Source: UKL13-2 sp031431435
GTDB lineage: Bacteria; Pseudomonadota; Gammaproteobacteria; Burkholderiales; Usitatibacteraceae
Assembly: GCA_031431435.1 (NCBI GenBank)
Contig: JANPDI010000169.1
Location: 1 to 8,955, forward strand
Direction of reading: 5' to 3'
Length of the DNA stretch: 8,955 nucleotides
Position numbers and translations under genes: made by a program. The notes beneath the pieces are model-generated. The model saw only the letters and a list, made by a program, of their open reading frames with translations, did no database searches and was not told the origin of the DNA. Below are positions 5,643-8,955 of this stretch, in pieces (the stretch's first letter is position 1; each line of letters starts with the position of its first letter).

Positions 5643-6125
5643 CTAGATTGCATCAAGTCGATTTCGTGTAAAAAGCCAGTTCTCAGGAATTTTGTGGCTG
5701 TACTTTGACTTTGGATGGTCTCGTTTGTAGTCCTCCTGAAGCGACCCATGTCCACGTCCATCGCATTGGGTTTTCATGTGCACAGCGATCTCGTTGGGTC
5801 GCGCCAGGTGCACCCGCGGCGACTCGCCAAACGGAATGTGAATGAACTGCACGAAAACGTAGACCACGTCATTCCGTTGTGCGGCGAGCCACTTGTCGAT
5901 TGCCTGAGCATAGTTGACGCCGGGCTCTACAAATCGAACGGCGAGCATCCAACCGCCGTCTTGACTACCCTTCACTGAAATGGGGAGAAAGCGTTTGTCC
6001 TTTTCTGCAACAAGGTCGTAGTGCGGCTGATTCGCACCGTATTGAACTAGAACGTCATAACCGCATTGCGCGAGAAGGCAGGCGGTATACGATTCAGCAG
6101 CGATTTCGCATTGTCGCGGCGTCAT
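5643..6125 (-). CDS. Conserved hypothetical protein with PD-(D/E)XK nuclease-like core
   Basis: A 160-residue protein from ATG 6125; a GTG at 6126-6128 would add one residue, and both fit an AAGGA ribosome site at 6135-6139. The N-terminal half has the layout of Holliday-junction-resolvase-like nucleases: a helix with Glu (IAAESYTACLLAQCGYDVLV), then YDLV with Asp37, then PISVKGS with Lys52, a D-x(n)-x-V-K core. A pattern with Trp and basic residues (CDGRGHGS, KIPENWLF) closes the protein. The SVKG motif also occurs in the nuclease domain of the preceding gene, 36 nt upstream, so the two are probably co-transcribed. I infer a DNA-cleaving or DNA-binding accessory to the methyltransferase. The catalytic assignment is by eye, and the protein could be an inactive member of the fold. 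Confidence 0.62.
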   Translation of the reverse strand: MTPRQCEIAAESYTACLLAQCGYDVLVQYGANQPHYDLVAEKDKRFLPISVKGSQDGGWMLAVRFVEPGVNYAQAIDKWLAAQRNDVVYVFVQFIHIPFGESPRVHLARPNEIAVHMKTQCDGRGHGSLQEDYKRDHPKSKYSHKIPENWLFTRNRLDAI

Positions 6126-6161
6126 CACTTTGATTCCTTTGCCTGAAGGTTAGGGAGATAG

Positions 6162-7796
6162 TCACTCACCAAACAAATCCTTCTGCTTCCCACGCCTCGC
6201 TTCCGCCTTCGCCTTCTTGAAATTCTGCCCACCCGCCGCAAGGTCGGGCCAATGCGGCCGCTGGGTGCCGTCGAGCAATCCCGCGATGGTGAGTATTTGA
6301 ATTTTTGGGAATGCGCCGTGCAGCGGACTTTCATAGTGCCCTGCGCTGGCGGCTTCGGTCAGCATCGGCTTGGTAGGTTCAGTGAGGGTGACGAACAGGC
6401 CGATGGCGGCTTTCTCGCGCTCGACGGTGCCTTTCAAATCGCGAATCATTGAAGCACCGATGTTCTCGCCGCCCTTCACCGATACCAGCACCTTCTCGCT
6501 TTTGCCGCGATCGACTTCGATAAAGCCCAGCCCATCAATACCTTGGTCCGCCCCCTTTTTGCCACCGCGATACGGCTGCACGCCGACGAGTGAGCACGCC
6601 CACAGCTGAAACTGATGTTTGTCGCGTTCAGCCAGATTGCGCGCGCCGGCAAAGTCTTCAGGGACACCCTCGACGATGAAGGCACCTTTGGCTTGCAACT
6701 CAGGGTAACGATCTTTCAGGCGCTTCTCGATGAGTGAGACTGCCAGATGCGTGATGTCGATGCCGATCCAATCGCGCTTGAGCTTTTGCGCCGCATCGAG
6801 TGCGGTGCCGCAGCCGCAGAAGGGGTCGAGCACCACGTCGCCTTCGTTGGAGGACGCGCTAATGATGCGTTCGAGCAGGGCGAGCGGTTTTTGAGTTGGG
6901 TAACCCAATATCTCCGCGTTTTTCCCCTTCAACGTCGCGATGTCAGTCCAAAGGTTGTTTGCAGGCTGTCCGGGATACTCGTCCAGATAAATCTTGCGAT
7001 AGATTTGCTTGGTTTTTTCGTCAGGGAAATAGATTTGTCCCTCGCGATCTAGTTGCTCCATACGCTCTCGCGATACTGCCCATCCGTTTGGCGGCGTCTT
7101 GTATCCCTTGTAGTCATACATTAGGTTTGGTCGGGGATTTGGACTTCGCATCACTGTTGCTTGGAAGCGACGCCCAGTTTCGTCAAATTTAGTGAAGTGC
7201 TCTTCGATGTATTCTTCGTCCAACGGCATGTGGACCGTGTTGAAAAGATACTTTGAAGATTTCGCGTAAAAGAAAATTGTATCTGTGGCATTGGAAAAGT
7301 GGCGCATTCCTTTGAGCGCTGAGCCACCTTTGCGGCGCCAGATTATCTCGTTGACGTAGTTTTCCTTCCCAAACACCCCATCCAGCACAATCTTCAAGTA
7401 ATGACTTGCCGTCGGGTCGCAGTGCAAGTACAGACTGCCGGTCGGTTTCAACACACGATGCATTTCGAGCAAACGATTCGCCATCATGGTGAGGTAGGCC
7501 ATCATGTCGTTCTCACCGAGAAACTTGCGCAGCGCTTCCATCATCTCGGCGACGTCGCTATTGCCGCATTTCAAAATCTCGCGGAATTCATCTTGCGCCT
7601 GCCCACCCCAATGCCACGTGTCTTCAAAGGCGGTGATTTGCGCGTCGGATTCGTGGCCCTTTGGCGTTTTGAAGAGCAGGTTGTAATCGCGCTTGGAGTT
7701 AAATGGCGGGTCGAGGTAGATGAGGTCGACCGATTCATCACGAACGTGGTCACGCAGGATTTGCAGGTTGTCGCCGAAGTAGAGCTGTTTGGTCAT
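6162..7796 (-). CDS. Beta-class DNA methyltransferase fused to an Mrr-like PD-(D/E)XK nuclease domain
   Basis: A 544-residue protein. The catalytic motif IV DPPF (29-32) precedes the SAM-binding motif LDPFCGCGT (323-331), the order of beta-class N6-adenine or N4-cytosine methyltransferases. YPTQKP (299-304) and IGID (344-347) support this. Residues about 150-280, between the two motifs, are the likely target-recognition region; their DNA is clearly richer in A+T. Beyond about residue 385 lies a second domain with GADQGIDG (415-422) and VLVSVKGG (436-443), an Mrr-type PD-(D/E)XK core with Asp421 and Lys441, then ATRD-like helix MIRDLKGTV. A Lys-rich tail ends the protein. One chain could thus both modify and cut DNA. 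The ATG at 7796 has no good ribosome site. It is first in the minus-strand cassette. Confidence 0.88.
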   Translation of the reverse strand: MTKQLYFGDNLQILRDHVRDESVDLIYLDPPFNSKRDYNLLFKTPKGHESDAQITAFEDTWHWGGQAQDEFREILKCGNSDVAEMMEALRKFLGENDMMAYLTMMANRLLEMHRVLKPTGSLYLHCDPTASHYLKIVLDGVFGKENYVNEIIWRRKGGSALKGMRHFSNATDTIFFYAKSSKYLFNTVHMPLDEEYIEEHFTKFDETGRRFQATVMRSPNPRPNLMYDYKGYKTPPNGWAVSRERMEQLDREGQIYFPDEKTKQIYRKIYLDEYPGQPANNLWTDIATLKGKNAEILGYPTQKPLALLERIISASSNEGDVVLDPFCGCGTALDAAQKLKRDWIGIDITHLAVSLIEKRLKDRYPELQAKGAFIVEGVPEDFAGARNLAERDKHQFQLWACSLVGVQPYRGGKKGADQGIDGLGFIEVDRGKSEKVLVSVKGGENIGASMIRDLKGTVEREKAAIGLFVTLTEPTKPMLTEAASAGHYESPLHGAFPKIQILTIAGLLDGTQRPHWPDLAAGGQNFKKAKAEARRGKQKDLFGE

Positions 7797-8098
7797 GGAC
7801 AGTGAGGAGAGGAATTTGTTGCGAGTCTAGCAGCATCACTGCGGGACACGGTTCGCCATTGCCAATAGTCGAATGAAATTTGAATGCCTAATAGGCGCGG
7901 GCGTTTTCACGGCATTTTGCTTCGAACGCCTTGTCTTGCCTAGCGTTTGATCCTTTGCGCCGTCGAAAAGTCTCCAGAAGGAAGCTGCTATTTTTGGTGA
8001 ATGACGTGGGCTAATTTCCTGCTGAAGCATCCGCGAATTGGGCCCCGGCCTACGCCGGGGAGACGCAGGCGGAATCGCATGACACCTTCACCGTGAAA
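7797..8098. other. Intergenic region between photolyase and methyltransferase genes (302 nt)
   Basis: No convincing gene is present. The region must hold the promoter of the methyltransferase cassette on the minus strand, but I see no -35/-10 pair that I would defend; TAGACT at 7824-7829 (minus strand) is only a weak -10. Two structures stand out: a perfect 11 nt palindrome GCCTAATAGGC at 7886-7896, about 90 nt before the methyltransferase start, and the REP-like hairpin copy C near the photolyase end. Confidence 0.5.
8036..8064 (-). repeat. REP-like hairpin, copy C
   Basis: A strong 7 bp stem, CCCCGGC (8043-8049) and GCCGGGG (8054-8060), closes a CTAC loop. Read on the minus strand it contains CCGGCGTAGGCCGG and then CCCAATTC, against CCGGCGAAGGCCGG and CCCAAGTTC in copy B, so B and C are inverted copies. 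It begins 35 nt downstream of the photolyase stop and may end that transcript, although no T-run follows. Confidence 0.65.
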
Positions 8099-8955
8099 TT
8101 ATTCGGACGCCATGCCGCGCGCCGCCTTAAACATCGCCAGCGCCTTGTCGCGCTGTATGGCATGGTCCACCACCGGCGCAGGGTAATCGCGACCGATCAC
8201 AAAACCACTTGCCTGCGCGTCAATCGGTGGCAGCGTCCACGGCGCGTGGATGTACTTGTCCGGAATGTTTTGCAGCTCAGGGCAATATTTACGAATGAAC
8301 TTGCCCTGTGGATCGAAGCGTTCGCTTTGGGTGATAGGGTTAAAAATTCGAAAATACGGCTGCGCATCACAACCGGTGGATGCCGCCCACTGCCAGCCGC
8401 CATTGTTGGCGCTCAGATCAAAATCGTTCAGGTTGTCGGCGAAATATTTTTCACCCCAACGCCAATCGACCAACAGGTCTTTAGTCAAAAAGCTGGCGAC
8501 GATCATGCGCAGGCGATTGTGCATGTAGCCGGTATGGTTGATCTGCCGCATCGCCGCATCGATGATCGGGTAACCGGTTCGCGCCTGACACCAGGCGCTG
8601 AACAATTCCGGGTCATTCTGCCAGTTGAGTGCGGCGTAATCCGCTTTGTAGGCACGCGCCACCACATGCGGGTTGTGCCACAGAATCTGCACATAAAAAT
8701 CGCGCCAGATCAGTTCCGCCAACCACGTCTCGGCGCCGATATTTTTTCGCTTCAGCGTCTCGGCATAAGCAATGGTCGCGAGTTCGCGAATTGAAATGGT
8801 ACCGAAACGATTGTGGATGCTGAGATACGACACCCCTCTGATTGCCGGGAAATCACGTGTGTCTTTGTAGTCGGCCATGCGCCCGATAAAATCGTCGCGC
8901 AGCGCTGCCGCACCGGCCGCGCCGCATGTCACCATCGACAAGATATTGGTGCGTA
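8099..8955 (-). CDS. phrB: Deoxyribodipyrimidine photolyase, class I CPD type (partial, N-terminus outside window)
   Basis: The minus-strand frame stays open to the window edge, giving 285 codons of the C-terminal FAD-binding domain; the antenna-cofactor domain lies outside. Photolyase uses FADH- and blue light to split cyclobutane pyrimidine dimers. Clear family blocks are VSYLSIHNRFGTIS, WLAELIWRDFYVQIL, TGYPIIDAAMRQI, HTGYMHNRLRMIVASFLTKD, LLVDWRWGEKYF, then LSANNGGWQWAASTG and PYFRIFNP, in the same order as E. coli PhrB. The GGWQW segment holds the tryptophan of the electron-transfer chain that is closest to the flavin. The end at MFKAARGMASE has the usual length. An in-frame TTG at 8939-8941 could be mistaken for a start, but the homology continues beyond it. 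The SIHNRFG block differs slightly from the usual S-PYLRFG. Confidence 0.92.
   Translation of the reverse strand, partial: RTNILSMVTCGAAGAAALRDDFIGRMADYKDTRDFPAIRGVSYLSIHNRFGTISIRELATIAYAETLKRKNIGAETWLAELIWRDFYVQILWHNPHVVARAYKADYAALNWQNDPELFSAWCQARTGYPIIDAAMRQINHTGYMHNRLRMIVASFLTKDLLVDWRWGEKYFADNLNDFDLSANNGGWQWAASTGCDAQPYFRIFNPITQSERFDPQGKFIRKYCPELQNIPDKYIHAPWTLPPIDAQASGFVIGRDYPAPVVDHAIQRDKALAMFKAARGMASE

Noticed and set aside
7836..8030. A 64-codon minus-strand open frame in the photolyase-methyltransferase gap
   Set aside because: It has no ribosome site, no recognised motif, a composition like random translation (many Arg, Lys, Pro), and overlaps the palindrome at 7886-7896. I do not call it a gene.
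8093..8794. A 233-codon plus-strand open frame antisense to the photolyase gene
   Set aside because: The opposite strand encodes an unmistakable photolyase in the same stretch; the plus-strand frame has no family pattern and is a shadow of GC-rich coding sequence.
8939..8941. A TTG start for the photolyase inside the window
   Set aside because: The frame stays open to the window edge and photolyase requires a further N-terminal domain; the gene is simply cut by the window.
1..8955. tRNA or rRNA genes, CRISPR arrays, insertion sequences or integrase genes
   Set aside because: I saw no cloverleaf with a CCA-adjacent acceptor stem, no regularly spaced repeats, and no transposase or integrase motifs on either strand.

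Overview
The window looks like chromosomal DNA of a betaproteobacterium of moderate GC content. This is inferred from the TonB tail, the ArsR, ArsI and ArsC sequences, the photolyase, and a scattered REP-like hairpin of the proteobacterial kind. I cannot name the genus. Every gene call rests on recognising motifs and family patterns by eye; no search was run.

Layout. Positions 1-166 (+) are the last 54 codons of a TonB-family energy transducer. It converges on a minus-strand pair at 221-1989: phnD (periplasmic phosphonate-type binding protein) followed by phnE (permease), with no phnC ATPase in the window. Divergent from phnD lies a tightly packed plus-strand arsenic operon at 2225-4346: arsR-arsI-arsC-aqpS, with 4, 8 and 1 nt overlaps. 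ArsR senses trivalent arsenic through C-terminal cysteines. ArsI is a dioxygenase that breaks C-As bonds of trivalent organoarsenicals. ArsC reduces arsenate. AqpS is a MIP channel that can let arsenite out. No ArsB, Acr3, ArsP or ArsJ pump is present, so export would be downhill through the channel.

A toxin-antitoxin pair follows on the plus strand (TumE-like toxin at 4491-4787; winged-helix HVO_A0114-type antitoxin at 4768-5112). It converges on a minus-strand three-gene cassette at 5175-7796. Read in transcription order, this holds a beta-class DNA methyltransferase fused to an Mrr-like PD-(D/E)XK nuclease domain, a small second PD-(D/E)XK-like protein, and a small P-loop NTPase of unknown function. 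It resembles an uncharacterised restriction-modification or defence operon. The right edge holds the C-terminal 285 codons of a class I CPD photolyase (minus strand, running off the end).

Three diverged copies of one REP-like hairpin lie at 191-218, 5139-5167 and 8036-8064. The last two are inverted relative to each other and bracket the methyltransferase cassette. Two promoters, for arsR and tumE, are placed so that the start codon falls at the predicted transcription start, which suggests leaderless mRNAs.
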